Positions 1 through 9,991 are shown, counted from the first letter of the stretch. The stretch is 64,000 bases of DNA from Marinomonas ostreistagni (GCF_016461785.1 NZ_JAEMUH010000010.1:124001-188000), one strand, 5' to 3'. Numbers and translations are program-made. The notes: a model not told the origin generated them from the letters alone.

Positions 1-664
1 CAATCAGGTAGCACATCAGCAAAACTGGGCTCCGAAGATGCAGCGTTACATTAGTAATAAAATCTCCTATCAAGAAAGGTTTAGCGTGGAAGTTTCGCGA
101 GTTCGGCAACAGAACCCAGAACAAGGTAAAACAAACCATGCTGACAACAGACATCACCATAAATGCAGCTGAGGGCCCTTGCCACTCACCGATAAAACCG
201 CCAATTAAGCGCCCACCTATGCCACCAATTGTATTCCCACTGATATAAAGCCCGACTGCCACAGCCATGGCATGAGGGGTATATTCATCACCCAGATAAG
301 CAACCGCTATTGCAGGTAAGCCGGCAAGAAAAAAACCTTGAAGCCCTCTCAAAACTATAAGGCTGCTGTAATCACTGACGAAACTTAATGCAAATGTCGT
401 AAGAGTCACCCCAAATAAAGTCACCACCATGATTTTTTTACGACCAAGCGCATCGGATAAAGGACCGTAGATTAATAAAGATAAGCCCAAAGTTAATGTT
501 GTAATCGTAAAGCTACTCGACGCTTGTAGCTCACTAATTGCAAACGTTTGAGCGATCATAGGTAGCAACGGTTGGGTTACGTAAACATTAGCAAACACCA
601 TAAACGAGCCAATAATAAGCGCTAACGTTCCGCGCCAAAATGCCCAACCACTGGATTCAATCAA
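1..664 (-). CDS. MFS transporter, YnfM/AraJ-like (partial, C-terminus beyond window)
   Basis: Major facilitator superfamily inner-membrane transporter, probably a drug:H+ antiporter-type exporter. About 221 N-terminal codons are present and the rest lies left of the window. Reading the minus strand gives alternating hydrophobic helices and the MFS loop motif YGPLSDALGRKK between helices 2 and 3. No ATG is available in frame: an in-frame TGA lies just upstream, and a TTG at 662-664 is preceded by AAGGTGA at good spacing, so I take TTG as the start. It is divergent from a LysR regulator, the same arrangement as ynfM/ynfL in E. coli, so that regulator probably controls it. The substrate cannot be read from sequence. 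Confidence 0.85.
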   Translation of the reverse strand, partial: MIESSGWAFWRGTLALIIGSFMVFANVYVTQPLLPMIAQTFAISELQASSSFTITTLTLGLSLLIYGPLSDALGRKKIMVVTLFGVTLTTFALSFVSDYSSLIVLRGLQGFFLAGLPAIAVAYLGDEYTPHAMAVAVGLYISGNTIGGIGGRLIGGFIGEWQGPSAAFMVMSVVSMVCFTLFWVLLPNSRNFHAKPFLIGDFITNVTLHLRSPVLLMCYLI

Positions 665-759
665 TGCATTTCACCTTCAAAAGACAATTAATGAAGGAAC
701 TATACGCCCAATAAATTTATCAATAAAATATATAAAAATTATCATTTGGATCAAAATAA
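665..759. promoter_or_regulatory. Divergent MFS/LysR promoter region with a possible LysR-type operator
   Basis: A+T-rich 95-bp gap between two divergent genes. It contains the perfect 10-bp palindrome ATAAATTTAT at 711-720. LysR regulators normally bind T-N11-A type dyads in such gaps, so this is a plausible but weak operator candidate. Confidence 0.35.
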
Positions 760-1653
760 ATGATTGAGATAAAACCACTTAGATACTTCTTAGCTATTGC
801 CGACACCTTAAGTTTTACACGTGCCTCTGAACAACTTTATGTTGCTCAACCTGCATTAAGCATGGCGATGAAAAAATTAGAACGAGAGCTAGACGTTACT
901 CTTTTCCATCGACGCGATCGAAAAATAAGCCTAACAGATGAAGGAAAAGTGCTTTACGAATACGCTAGAAAACTCATTCAACAAGCAGACCAAACACAAT
1001 CTGCAATGGAAGAGCTCAGTGGGCTAAAAAGTGGTGAAGTCAGAGTGGGGATTCCCAGTATGCTTGGCTCTTACTACTTCCCTCCTATTCTAATGGCATT
1101 TCGCCATCGGTACCCAAACCTAACACTTCAAGTGATTGAAGGAGGCACATGGAAACTCCAGCAAATGCTAGAAAGTGGAGAAATAGACCTAAGTGTAATT
1201 GTTGCTGAAAAGCCAAACGATTCATTAGAAACTCACGGGCTTTTAAAAGAACAAATGTTAGTCACTATTAACCAAGACCACCCTTTCGTAGCATTACGAA
1301 GCATTGAGCCTGAACTGTTCTTTCAAGAAGAGCTCGTTATGTTCAAAGAAGGTTTTTTTCATCGACGCGTTATTGACCGATTAGCCCAGCAACAAGGAGT
1401 TAAGCCAAACATTGGCTTTGAGACTAACCTGATCCCTCTCATAAAATCTATTGTTCAACAGGGGTTTGGAATTACAACGCTCCTTGGAATGGTAATAGAA
1501 GAGAACGATGGGCTGGTCACACGACCGTTTTCTGATGAAGTTTGGCTGGATATCAATATTGCCTGGCGTAAAGATGGCTACCTTTCAAAAGCTAACCGCA
1601 CCTTCCTAGCATTCCTAATAGAAGAAACAGAGCGAAATAAACCTAGCACATGA
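760..1653 (+). CDS. LysR family transcriptional regulator
   Basis: 297-aa LysR-type regulator of usual family length. Residues 1-60 form the winged helix-turn-helix (LRYFLAIADTLSFTRASEQL, then VAQPALSMAMKKLERELDVTLF). The rest, from about residue 90, is the two-lobed effector-binding domain. The ATG has only a weak ribosome site. Its divergent neighbour is an MFS transporter, the classic target arrangement for LysR regulators (compare YnfL/YnfM), so it most likely controls that exporter and itself. The effector is unknown. Confidence 0.93.
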   Translation: MIEIKPLRYFLAIADTLSFTRASEQLYVAQPALSMAMKKLERELDVTLFHRRDRKISLTDEGKVLYEYARKLIQQADQTQSAMEELSGLKSGEVRVGIPSMLGSYYFPPILMAFRHRYPNLTLQVIEGGTWKLQQMLESGEIDLSVIVAEKPNDSLETHGLLKEQMLVTINQDHPFVALRSIEPELFFQEELVMFKEGFFHRRVIDRLAQQQGVKPNIGFETNLIPLIKSIVQQGFGITTLLGMVIEENDGLVTRPFSDEVWLDINIAWRKDGYLSKANRTFLAFLIEETERNKPST

Positions 1654-1810
1654 ACTTAACAACCAAGAAAACTGCGAAAACCTCACTAAAGGAATCCCTA
1701 TTGAGACATAAGCATTGATTAAAATGTAAAAAATCGTATCCTCCCATTGTCTCAGTCACATCAATGTTACTTTTTGTAAGCAATCTTCATAATGACCAAA
1801 GGACGAAGTC

Positions 1811-3718
1811 ATGAAACTTTCACTTCAGAGCAAAATTACTTTACAAAGCATTTTTGCCATTCTCATTGTCTCCATCTCTGTGGGCTGGCTTGCTTACAGC
1901 AAGTTTTACTCTGCAAATCAAGAAAGCATCCGATCTGAATCCGCTTCACAAGCATCCGCTATCAACGTTTATTTAACGAACTGGTATTCAGACCGAGAAT
2001 CAACCATGGCCTCGGTAAAACACCATTTGGAAAAATCTCTTTCTACTCAAAATGAAAATGAAACCGAGATTTTATCTGTTCTTCAACAAGCCCAATCAAG
2101 CCTAGGCTTTGGGATGACTTTTCTCGGGTTAGAAAATGGGCATATGTATAGACATGATCCAAGCTTAAACGGTGCAGGTTATGACCCTCGAGTGCGCTCT
2201 TGGTACAAAGAAGCAAAAGCAAGTAAAACGGCGTATGTTACTGCCCCCTATATTTCAGCCTCAACCAAAAAGTTGTCCATGACTTTCGTTGAACCAATTA
2301 TTGTCAACGGACGTTTTATCGGAGCAATTGGAGGGTTAGTATTCCTTGAAGATTTACTGGATCGTATATTGGAACTGAAAGTTTTGGGCAATGGTGAACT
2401 CATTCTTTTGGGGCAATCAGGGCAAGTCATCGCACATCAGGATAAGTCCCTCATACAAAAGAATATTGATGAACTAGACTATCAACTTACTAATGAAGAG
2501 ATTGAAGCCTCTCAACATTCCCCTATTTACAAAGAGCTTGAGGTAGCTGGCGTTCCAAAGTTTGTTTATATCCAGAAACTTGCTAAAGCCAATTGGTCTG
2601 TTGCATTAGTGATGGATAAAGCAACATTAATGACCCCTATCCATAATTTTGCTTCCTCTGCCATCATTTCCGTTCTGATATCACTGATTGTTATCTCCTT
2701 GATTATTTTTAAATTGGTGCAGTGGCTATTAAAAGACCTTAGAACTGTTACTACAAAGCTTCAGGATATTTCTAACGGAGACGCAGATTTAACCGCTCGT
2801 ATCTCAGTTAACAGCCAAGATGAAGTTGCGGCGTTGGTCACCGCTTTTAATCAGTTTGTGGAAAGGCTGCAGAGTACTATCAATAATATCAAGTCTATTG
2901 AAGGTAAAATTGCATTACAAACCAGTGCTATTAACGATACTTCAGAACACAGCCACACCAGATTAATTGCCCAACAAAACAGTATTACGATGGTAGCAAC
3001 AGCCGTTCATGAAATGGCCCAAGCTACTCAAGAAATCGCAGACAATGCACTTGAAACGGCTCGTAATGCAGATAACGCAGTCTCTACAAGTGCATCGGGA
3101 CAATCTCAGATAGACACTAGTCAAACCAGCATCCAACAACTTGCCCAAGAGGTTGGTAATGTCTCAGAGGTCATTCAAAAAGTTAGTGAAGATGCTGAGA
3201 GTATTAATTCTATCCTGAACACTATATCTGACATTGCCGAGCAAACGAATTTACTTGCCCTCAATGCAGCAATTGAGGCAGCTCGAGCCGGAGAGCAAGG
3301 CCGCGGCTTCGCTGTAGTAGCTGACGAAGTACGCGTTCTGAGTCAACGAACCTATAGTTCAATCGAAGAAATTCAAAAGATGATTGAAAACTTACAAGTT
3401 AGTAGTCGTCAGGCCGTCACTCAAATACAAAAGAGTTACGAACAAGCAGAGAAAAGTGTAACGGATATTCATACAGCACGTGCAAGCTTTGACCAAATCA
3501 AACAGCTAATAACCAGTATAAGCGATCGAGCAACTCAGATAGCCAGTGCAACAGAGGAACAAACAAGTGTTACAAAAGGTATTAGCGAAAACACATCCGA
3601 AGTTGATGAGGGAGCGCGTGAGATGGTGACCTTTGCAGAGAAAAATGAAGCCACAGCTAACCAGTTAGCTGACTTAACCAAAGAGCTCAACGAAAACATC
3701 CATTACTTTAAAAGTTAA
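1811..3718 (+). CDS. Methyl-accepting chemotaxis protein with dCache sensor
   Basis: 635-aa transmembrane chemoreceptor. Membrane helices lie near residues 10-30 and 282-302, enclosing a periplasmic dCache_1 domain with the signature YDPRVRSWY at 124-132. HAMP follows at about 300-355, then the signalling domain with hairpin tip [19 protein letters not shown] near 477-495. The Y, R, W and Y of the amino-acid-binding dCache motif are present, but the aspartate expected in the following strand (GVD in PctA-type receptors) is leucine here (GGLVF, L176), so a simple amino-acid ligand is doubtful. It is monocistronic, with a terminator at 3739-3770. The ATG follows AAAGGACGAAGTC. Confidence 0.95.
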   Translation: MKLSLQSKITLQSIFAILIVSISVGWLAYSKFYSANQESIRSESASQASAINVYLTNWYSDRESTMASVKHHLEKSLSTQNENETEILSVLQQAQSSLGFGMTFLGLENGHMYRHDPSLNGAGYDPRVRSWYKEAKASKTAYVTAPYISASTKKLSMTFVEPIIVNGRFIGAIGGLVFLEDLLDRILELKVLGNGELILLGQSGQVIAHQDKSLIQKNIDELDYQLTNEEIEASQHSPIYKELEVAGVPKFVYIQKLAKANWSVALVMDKATLMTPIHNFASSAIISVLISLIVISLIIFKLVQWLLKDLRTVTTKLQDISNGDADLTARISVNSQDEVAALVTAFNQFVERLQSTINNIKSIEGKIALQTSAINDTSEHSHTRLIAQQNSITMVATAVHEMAQATQEIADNALETARNADNAVSTSASGQSQIDTSQTSIQQLAQEVGNVSEVIQKVSEDAESINSILNTISDIAEQTNLLALNAAIEAARAGEQGRGFAVVADEVRVLSQRTYSSIEEIQKMIENLQVSSRQAVTQIQKSYEQAEKSVTDIHTARASFDQIKQLITSISDRATQIASATEEQTSVTKGISENTSEVDEGAREMVTFAEKNEATANQLADLTKELNENIHYFKS

Positions 3719-3738
3719 TATTGTTAACTCATCATCGA

Positions 3739-3770
3739 AGCAGGGTTGCCAGCATCAACCCTGCTTTATT
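3739..3770 (+). terminator. Intrinsic terminator between the chemoreceptor and nnrU-like genes
   Basis: Perfect 10-bp stem AGCAGGGTTG / CAACCCTGCT with a 7-nt loop, followed by TTATTT. It lies between convergent genes and may serve both. Confidence 0.8.
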
Positions 3771-3773
3771 TGG

Positions 3774-4352
3774 CTAGGCAAATGGCGCAACCCCAATCAG
3801 CCATGCATGAAGATGAAAAGCGACAATGTAATACGCGACTAAGCTTAGTACTAAAGCAAGAATGTCGTATTTAAAGTCAGGCGCTTGATATACTACTTTT
3901 TCACTTCTAATACGGCGCTTTGAGATTACGAAATTTATGACCGCCCACGCCAGAAAGCTGCCAAATAAGACCACATCAGCAGTAGTACCATTGCTAATCA
4001 AGTGAGCAAAAGCCCATAGCTTAACGCCCACGACCATTGGTACGCCAATTCGGGACTTCGTTTTACTGTATGGCATGGCCGCTACAATCACGTAGAAAAA
4101 TGCAACCAAGACTAATAGCGCTGCAATATGACGGGTCCAAACTGGAGGATACCAAAGCCACTCAGCACTGTAGCGGGCATAGCCATAGCCCATAATTATC
4201 GTCAGCAACCCCGTTACAGCCACAGCAGAATGCATCAATTTCCAATTTTTTGTGCCCAGCTGCTCCATCATAAATTGACGCCACTCTGGTGCGAATAACC
4301 GTATCGAATGAATTCCTATGAATAAAACTAACCCTACGAGCAATAACGCCAT
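3774..4352 (-). CDS. NnrU family membrane protein
   Basis: 192-aa integral membrane protein of the NnrU family, named from a gene linked to nitric oxide and nitrite metabolism; the biochemical role is unresolved. Five or six hydrophobic helices are visible, with the typical N-terminus ALLLVGLVLFIGIHSIRLF and the conserved polar segment KLWAFAHLISNGTTADVVLF. A longer frame would begin at TTG 4364, but GGAGAGG sits just before the ATG at 4350-4352 and relatives begin at this methionine, so I use the shorter form. No denitrification gene is nearby, so the link to NO is by family name only. Confidence 0.85.
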   Translation of the reverse strand: MALLLVGLVLFIGIHSIRLFAPEWRQFMMEQLGTKNWKLMHSAVAVTGLLTIIMGYGYARYSAEWLWYPPVWTRHIAALLVLVAFFYVIVAAMPYSKTKSRIGVPMVVGVKLWAFAHLISNGTTADVVLFGSFLAWAVINFVISKRRIRSEKVVYQAPDFKYDILALVLSLVAYYIVAFHLHAWLIGVAPFA

Positions 4353-4653
4353 CGTCCTCTCCAAATCAAGCTAAAAAAACTTCTAAAACATTTATCAAAC
4401 AGAGTGCAGAGCAGCAAAATTGAGTGCATAACCCGCCATGTTTGAAGTCATATTTCCTATATTATTCAAGCGATTATACAGTCTTTACATTTTCCGGATG
4501 CGACTATCTCACATTTCGTTTTCTTTGCAATTTCCCGACACCATAATCACATTATCAAGCCAATTTATCATTATGATTAATAACCATGGTCAGATAAGTG
4601 GTTCTTACCAATCCTCTTAGAACTCTATTTAATTAAGCGAATAACGAACTTAT
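4353..4653. other. Intergenic region upstream of opgG
   Basis: About 300 bp between the nnrU-like gene and opgG, presumably carrying both promoters. An A+T-rich near-palindrome (TTATCATTATGATTAA, around 4565-4580) is present but does not match a known operator well. A 60-codon frame at 4438-4620 lacks a ribosome site and any recognisable features, and I do not consider it a gene. Confidence 0.4.
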
Positions 4654-6213
4654 ATGCTGAAACTTTCAACGTTAACATTACCTGTGATCGCGAGCTTAGC
4701 ATTATCAAATGCATCTTGGGCAGAAGAAAGCTTGCCAAGCACTAATGAAAACAAAGCACAAACCTCTAGCGTGATGAAACCTGAGCGGACAGGCTACAGC
4801 TTCTCTCGCCAAACCGTTATCGATTTAGCGAAAGCACTTGCTGCAGAGCCTATGAAAGCGCCGCAGAAAGCAGATCCTGAATTAATTAATTTGGACTACG
4901 ATACGTATCGTCAGATCAACTTTCAGCAAAATCAAGCTGTCTGGGGAGATGCGCCAACACAGTTTTCGATCCAGTTATTCGCACCAGGCTTTTTATATCA
5001 AGATCTAGTGGAAATCGATGCAGTTGAGAGTGGGCGAGCTTATCCTATCAATGCCACATCCGAATCTTTTATTACTCCTAATGAAAATATCAGTAAGCTG
5101 ATCGCTGATCTAGGTAAGTTCGCAGGATTACGTTTGCACTACCCCATCAACACCGATGATAAGAAGGATGAATTTATTGTCTTTCAAGGTGCCAGCTACT
5201 TTCGCGCCATTTCCAAAGGCCAAAAGTATGGCGTTTCGGCTAGAGGCCTCGCGGTTGATGTCGCACAGCCTAAAGGGGAAGAATTTCCTATGTTCCGCCA
5301 CTTTTGGATAGAGCGACCTTCAAGCTCACAGCAAGCGATTGTTGTGCACGCTTTGCTTGACAGCAAAAGTGTTACCGGAGCTTATCGATTTGGCATCTTC
5401 CCAGGATCACCAACACGAATCGAAGTGGAATCCACGCTGTTCCCGCGAAAAGATTTAGATCATGTTGGTTTAGCACCTTTAACATCGATGTACATGTTTA
5501 ATAAGACAATGGACGAATCCCCATCAGCAGACCACCGAGCAGCAGTGCACAACTCAGAAGGCCTGCAGATTCAAACAGGTCAAGGGGAAATGCTATGGCG
5601 TCCATTGTCTAACCCAGACAATCTACAAATCAGTGCGTTTATGGATGAATCACCACAAGGTTTCGGCTTGATTCAGCGCCAGCGCCAATTTAGTGCCTAT
5701 CAAGATTTAGAAGCCCTTTATCAGCGCCGCCCTTCTATCTGGGTGAAACCAATGAATGACTGGGGCAAAGGCCATATTGAGCTGGTTGAAATTCCTTCTC
5801 AGTCTGAAAGTAACGACAATATTGTTGCTTACTGGCAACCAGAAGCTCCCCTTAAAAAGGGTCAGCCTTTTGAATATTCATACCGCTTAACTCTCACTAA
5901 TGACACACCAGTATTATCTGGACAACCACATATTGTCCGTAGTGCGGTGAACGAGTCGTCATCTGAGCCACAGTTAGTTATTGATTACGAGGACGTGAAG
6001 GTATCCATTCTTGAAAGCCTTCAAGTAGACGCCAGCATCAGCCAAGGCAGAATTGTTGACACTAAATTAGTTGCCAACCCTTATCAGCAAGGTGTTCGAG
6101 CCTTTGTCACTTTTGACCCTGAAGAAGCCGATACGGCTGAAATTAGACTACAGCTAAAACAAGACGATAAACCACTTGCAGAGACGTGGTTATATCGATG
6201 GACGGGAGAATGA
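4654..6213 (+). CDS. opgG: Glucans biosynthesis protein G (OpgG/MdoG)
   Basis: 519-aa periplasmic protein required to make the branched osmoregulated periplasmic glucan backbone. A signal peptide is visible at residues 1-23 (LPVIASLALSNASWA, cut before EES). The OpgG beta-sandwich domain follows, with recognisable stretches QVIF-like FQGASYFRAISKG and FPRKDLDHVGLAPLTSMYMF. Length agrees with the 511-aa E. coli protein. It overlaps opgH by 4 nt (ATGA), showing translational coupling. OpgD is the nearest paralogue, but the direct pairing with opgH favours OpgG. Confidence 0.95.
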   Translation: MLKLSTLTLPVIASLALSNASWAEESLPSTNENKAQTSSVMKPERTGYSFSRQTVIDLAKALAAEPMKAPQKADPELINLDYDTYRQINFQQNQAVWGDAPTQFSIQLFAPGFLYQDLVEIDAVESGRAYPINATSESFITPNENISKLIADLGKFAGLRLHYPINTDDKKDEFIVFQGASYFRAISKGQKYGVSARGLAVDVAQPKGEEFPMFRHFWIERPSSSQQAIVVHALLDSKSVTGAYRFGIFPGSPTRIEVESTLFPRKDLDHVGLAPLTSMYMFNKTMDESPSADHRAAVHNSEGLQIQTGQGEMLWRPLSNPDNLQISAFMDESPQGFGLIQRQRQFSAYQDLEALYQRRPSIWVKPMNDWGKGHIELVEIPSQSESNDNIVAYWQPEAPLKKGQPFEYSYRLTLTNDTPVLSGQPHIVRSAVNESSSEPQLVIDYEDVKVSILESLQVDASISQGRIVDTKLVANPYQQGVRAFVTFDPEEADTAEIRLQLKQDDKPLAETWLYRWTGE

Positions 6214-8345
6214 TGGATCATAAGATGAAATACTCAACAAATTACGCTTTACCCAAAGATGCCGTACTCGACATGCCGAGACATGCCATTAATGAGCAGA
6301 GAAAAGAGACAAAAAAGCAGCAGCAACGCTTTTTTTTCACCACCTTACTTTCTAGGTTTTTCGTACTAATTTGTACCGTAGGGCTCTCTGTTTACGGCGC
6401 GAAAGAAATGTATGAGGTATTGAGTACCAACCATATTACTTGGTTACAGTGGTTATTTCTTGCTCTTTTCTGCATTAATTTTACATGGATTTCGTTCGCT
6501 TTTAGTCAAGCAACCCTCGGCCTGCTATTCAAGTTGTCACCATTTCGCAAAAAGCGCTTGGAAGCAGAACCCGACGGCGTTACCGCAATCTTATTACCAG
6601 TTTACAATGAAGACCCCATGCGGATTCGAGCCAGCATTGAAGCCATGCAGGAAGATCTTTTGGAGAATGCGCCAGGTAAGTTTGCCTTTTTCATTCTGAG
6701 TGATACCAATCGAGCTGAAAATAGCATTCGCGAGAAACAGGCTTTTCATCCCATTCTCAATGATGATCAGACTGGTTGCCCTATTTACTATCGTCGCCGC
6801 TTTAATAATGCTGAGCGAAAAGCGGGCAATGTTTCAGACTGGGTAACCCGTTTTGGCGCTGAATATGACTGCATGATTGTACTTGATGCAGACAGCTTGA
6901 TGAGTGCAGAGTGCTTGATGTCGATGGCTCGTCGTATGGCGGCAGAACCCACCTTAGGTTTAATCCAAACACTTCCAACGATTATACGTGCCGATACGCT
7001 TTATAGCCGAATTCAGCAGTTCGCCAATCAATGCTTCGGCCCCATTTATGCAGCAGGGTTAACCACTTGGCATGGTAATGCTTCAAATTTCTGGGGTCAT
7101 AACGCTATTATCCGAACTCGCGCTTTTGCTGAAGCTTGTGGTTTGCCAATCCTTCCTGGTAAAGCACCATTTGGCGGTCATGTCATGAGTCACGACTTTA
7201 TAGAAGCGGCACTCTTGCGCCGAGCTGGATGGGGCGTACGCTTTGATACCGATTTGCAGGCCTCATATGAAGAGGCACCGCCATCACTGATTGACGTCAT
7301 GGTTCGTGACCGTCGTTGGTGTCAGGGGAACTTGCAGCACAAAGCATTTGTTCCAGCTAAAGGCCTGCATTTCGTTTCTCGAATGCACTTGATGACGGGC
7401 ATATTCTCCTACTTCAGTGCTGTTTTTTGGTTTGCACTGATCGCCGTCGGTTTTGCTCTTGCAATTCAAGCTCACTTTGTCAGACCTGAGTATTTTAATA
7501 ATCTATCGCTTTTTCCAACTTGGCCAGTATTTGACTTTGAGAGGGCACGCTCGCTATTCGTCGTCTCCATGGCGTTAGTGTTAGCCCCTAAGTTTTATGG
7601 CTGGATTAATGTAATGCTGCATTGGCGTGTTTGCCGTCAGTTTGGCGGGCCAATTATGCTAACCATAGATACTCTACTGGAAGTACTCATTTCGGCCCTT
7701 TACGCACCTATTTTGATGTTCTCGCAATTCTTAGTGGTCGTGGACGTGTTAAAGGGCCGAGACAGCGGCTGGAAGCCGCAGTCACGAGATGACGGGGCGA
7801 ACCGCTGGTCTGAGGCTGCACGTGCACACATTTACCATACATTGTTTGGTATGTTACTTGCGGCCAGCGCCTACTTTTTGAGCCCACAACTATTTTATTG
7901 GTCGCTGCCCATTTCATTTGGGTTGATTTTCTCAATTCCTCTTTCTTGGTTAAGTGGCGGCTCTAAACGAGGCAATGTACTCGCTAGATTGGGCCTCTTA
8001 AAAGGCCCAGAGGAACGTAGACCAAGTAAAATCGTAAGTTTACTAGAGCAACATATTGCGAGACTCGAGCATCACGCAAGCAGCTCTAATACTCTCAAAG
8101 ACTATGTCGATAACAGAGAGTTTTACTATTGGCACTTAGCTCAACTCCCAGAGCTTGAAAACAAACAGTTTGATCGACATAAGGTCTGTGCTGCATGGCA
8201 AATCGAGCACAGTGACTCTATTGATGAGCTTTACGAACATCTGAATGAACAAGAGCTACTGTCAATTCTCAAGTACCGCTCTGTATTTTTGAGCTTACAG
8301 AAGTTTCTACCAGAAGCATCTCAAAACGCTCGCCAATCTGCATAA
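6210..8345 (+). CDS. opgH: Glucans biosynthesis glucosyltransferase H (OpgH/MdoH)
   Basis: Inner-membrane family-2 glycosyltransferase that polymerises glucose from UDP-glucose for periplasmic glucans. Two N-terminal membrane helices (about 43-63 and 76-96) precede the cytoplasmic GT2 domain, with LPVYNEDP, the DAD metal motif at about 226-228, MSHD as catalytic-base region near 328 and RDRRWCQG (the R/QxxRW motif) at about 366. Several helices follow. A GTG at 6186 would give a longer form, but the ATG at 6210 overlaps the opgG stop codon and follows GGGAG, so I prefer 711 aa. In enteric bacteria OpgH also couples UDP-glucose level to cell size; that role is not testable here. Confidence 0.95.
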   Translation: MMDHKMKYSTNYALPKDAVLDMPRHAINEQRKETKKQQQRFFFTTLLSRFFVLICTVGLSVYGAKEMYEVLSTNHITWLQWLFLALFCINFTWISFAFSQATLGLLFKLSPFRKKRLEAEPDGVTAILLPVYNEDPMRIRASIEAMQEDLLENAPGKFAFFILSDTNRAENSIREKQAFHPILNDDQTGCPIYYRRRFNNAERKAGNVSDWVTRFGAEYDCMIVLDADSLMSAECLMSMARRMAAEPTLGLIQTLPTIIRADTLYSRIQQFANQCFGPIYAAGLTTWHGNASNFWGHNAIIRTRAFAEACGLPILPGKAPFGGHVMSHDFIEAALLRRAGWGVRFDTDLQASYEEAPPSLIDVMVRDRRWCQGNLQHKAFVPAKGLHFVSRMHLMTGIFSYFSAVFWFALIAVGFALAIQAHFVRPEYFNNLSLFPTWPVFDFERARSLFVVSMALVLAPKFYGWINVMLHWRVCRQFGGPIMLTIDTLLEVLISALYAPILMFSQFLVVVDVLKGRDSGWKPQSRDDGANRWSEAARAHIYHTLFGMLLAASAYFLSPQLFYWSLPISFGLIFSIPLSWLSGGSKRGNVLARLGLLKGPEERRPSKIVSLLEQHIARLEHHASSSNTLKDYVDNREFYYWHLAQLPELENKQFDRHKVCAAWQIEHSDSIDELYEHLNEQELLSILKYRSVFLSLQKFLPEASQNARQSA

Positions 8346-8350
8346 ATACC

Positions 8351-8376
8351 AGTCAGCCACCTAGTGGTGGCTGACT
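8351..8376 (+). terminator. Hairpin downstream of opgH
   Basis: Perfect 11-bp stem AGTCAGCCACC / GGTGGCTGACT with a 4-nt loop, 5 nt after the opgH stop. The uridine tract is poor (ATTCAATC), so it could be an mRNA-stabilising hairpin instead of a strong terminator. Confidence 0.6.
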
Positions 8377-8486
8377 ATTCAATCGAGCATGATCCAATAC
8401 TTTTACGCGCAAAGCGTTCTAGCATGACCATTTTCATGACATAGATTAATAGAAATCTCTCGTCACTCGCACACATCTCTCAAAAA

Positions 8487-8500
8487 TTAATCTAGATCAA
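8487..8500 (+). promoter_or_regulatory. Candidate FNR/Anr box upstream of ompW
   Basis: TTAAT-CTAG-ATCAA matches the FNR consensus TTGAT-N4-ATCAA at 9 of 10 positions. It lies 70 nt before the ompW start codon. OmpW is an established FNR-activated gene in E. coli, which raises the likelihood that the site is real. Confidence 0.6.
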
Positions 8501-8569
8501 TTTCTTTTTTGCGTACAAGAGTATGGTGAGCACATCTTATTTGATTTGCACCCACCAGGAGACATGGAT

Positions 8570-9178
8570 ATGAAATCTGTAACTAAATTCGCCTTAATTT
8601 CCGCTGCACTTGTAAGTGCCCCTCTGGCTATGGCACACGAAGCGGGTGACATGTTTATTCGTGGCGGTTTGGTCGATGTCGTACCAAATGAAAGCAGCAC
8701 AGGTCTAGACCTAGGCGTTGAAAGCAATGTACAGATAGGCTTAACTGCAACGTATATGTATTCAGATAACGTTGGTATCGAGCTACTTGCTGCCACACCG
8801 TTTACACACGATGTGACACTAGCAGGTGCAGGAAAAATTGGTGAAGTATCTCATCTACCACCATCATTGATGGCTCAATATTACTTTGGTCAAGCTGACA
8901 GTGCAGTACGCCCATATGTTGGTGCAGGTCTTAACTACACGGTATTCTTTGATGAGAAAACGGAAGGCGCTATCGCTGGCACGGATCTAGAACTTGATGA
9001 TTCATTTGGTCTTGCTGTTCAAGCTGGTCTTGATTACAGCCTATCTGAAAACCTATTCGTAAACGCTTCAATTTGGTACATGGACATTAGTACCGATGTT
9101 AAACTAGACGGTGTTAAATCTGCTGAACTAGATATCGACCCGCTTGCTTTCATGGCCAGCGTTGGTTACAAGTTTTAA
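8570..9178 (+). CDS. ompW: Outer membrane protein OmpW
   Basis: 202-aa eight-stranded outer-membrane beta-barrel of the OmpW family, which moves small hydrophobic molecules through a lateral opening. Signal peptide at residues 1-22 (LISAALVSAPLAMA, cut before HEAGD). The mature N-terminus HEAGDMFIRGG and the segment GIELLAATPFTHDV are family hallmarks, and the protein ends in aromatic YKF as expected for barrel assembly. The ATG at 8570 is 8 nt after AGGAG; the ATG 6 nt earlier is too close to that site. An FNR-like box lies upstream and a terminator follows. Confidence 0.93.
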   Translation: MKSVTKFALISAALVSAPLAMAHEAGDMFIRGGLVDVVPNESSTGLDLGVESNVQIGLTATYMYSDNVGIELLAATPFTHDVTLAGAGKIGEVSHLPPSLMAQYYFGQADSAVRPYVGAGLNYTVFFDEKTEGAIAGTDLELDDSFGLAVQAGLDYSLSENLFVNASIWYMDISTDVKLDGVKSAELDIDPLAFMASVGYKF

Positions 9179-9201
9179 TCATCTAGTCTAAGATTTCCTC
9201 T

Positions 9202-9238
9202 TGAAAGTCTCGCTCATAGATCGAGACTTTCATGTTTT
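9202..9238 (+). terminator. Intrinsic terminator of ompW
   Basis: 11-bp stem TGAAAGTCTCG / CGAGACTTTCA with a 9-nt loop, then TGTTTT. Confidence 0.8.
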
Positions 9239-9404
9239 AAAACGTCAAGAATCCCCAAAACCTCGCCCTCAATTGACAACTTATTGCAGCTAAGCAGAAC
9301 AAACCGCACAGCAAATTTGAAGTTGACGCTATTCATATTTACTCCATAACCAATCCGATCAACACTGATCTCGTTCTTAAAAATTGGTCACAAGGAGTAA
9401 CACC

Positions 9405-9974
9405 ATGAAAAAAGTTATGCCAATCATTGCTAGTACTATTGCCCTTTCATCATTTGCGGGAATTGCTCACGCAGAAGATTGGAGCACAAACGAAAGCGGC
9501 CTCTATATTGGTGGTAACTACGGCTATTTAAAAGTCGATAGCGACGACGACTTTGATGACAATAATGATGTATGGCAAGGTCTTATTGGCTATCGTTTTA
9601 GCGAGTTCTTTGCTCTGGAAGGTAGCTACACTGACTTCGGTTCTTACGGTGGCAGTCTTGCAAATGCTGAAACAGATGGTTACAGCGCAGCTCTTAAAGG
9701 TATTCTGCCATTAACCGATTCAATTGAGTTTTTCGCCAAAGCCGGTCAAATTTGGTACGACACAGATTATTCTGTCGCTGGCGTAACAGGCAGCTCTGAT
9801 GATGAAGCATTATTTGCAGGTGCGGGCTTAAACTTCAAACTGTCTGAGCAACTGCTTCTTAATGCCCAATACACTTGGTACGACGCAGAACTGAGTGCAG
9901 ATGATCTAGATGAAGACAGTGATTTTGACACAAACTTTAACCAAGCAAGTGTTGGTGTTGAATACCGCTTTTAA
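9405..9974 (+). CDS. Outer membrane beta-barrel protein, OmpA-like fold
   Basis: 189-aa protein with a clear signal peptide (residues 1-23, ending AGIAHA before EDW) and alternating amphipathic strands of an eight-stranded barrel: SGLYIGGNYGYLKV, ALEGSYTDFG, LLLNAQYTWYDA and the terminal SVGVEYRF. It lacks the C-terminal peptidoglycan-binding domain of full OmpA, so it is barrel only. Two acidic loops (DSDDDFDDNND and ADDLDEDSDFD) give a strongly acidic character typical of marine outer-membrane proteins. The start follows AAGGAG; an upstream TTG frame at 9384 is rejected. Function is unknown. Confidence 0.85.
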   Translation: MKKVMPIIASTIALSSFAGIAHAEDWSTNESGLYIGGNYGYLKVDSDDDFDDNNDVWQGLIGYRFSEFFALEGSYTDFGSYGGSLANAETDGYSAALKGILPLTDSIEFFAKAGQIWYDTDYSVAGVTGSSDDEALFAGAGLNFKLSEQLLLNAQYTWYDAELSADDLDEDSDFDTNFNQASVGVEYRF

Positions 9975-9991
9975 GCAACCTATCAAGTAAC

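Noticed and set aside
4560-4583. Fur-like A+T dyad TTATCATTATGATTAA before opgG
   Set aside because: The half-sites face outward relative to the Fur consensus, and opgGH has no known iron link.
4438-4620. 60-codon frame upstream of opgG
   Set aside because: No ribosome site, no recognisable features, and it lies in a normal A+T-rich promoter gap.
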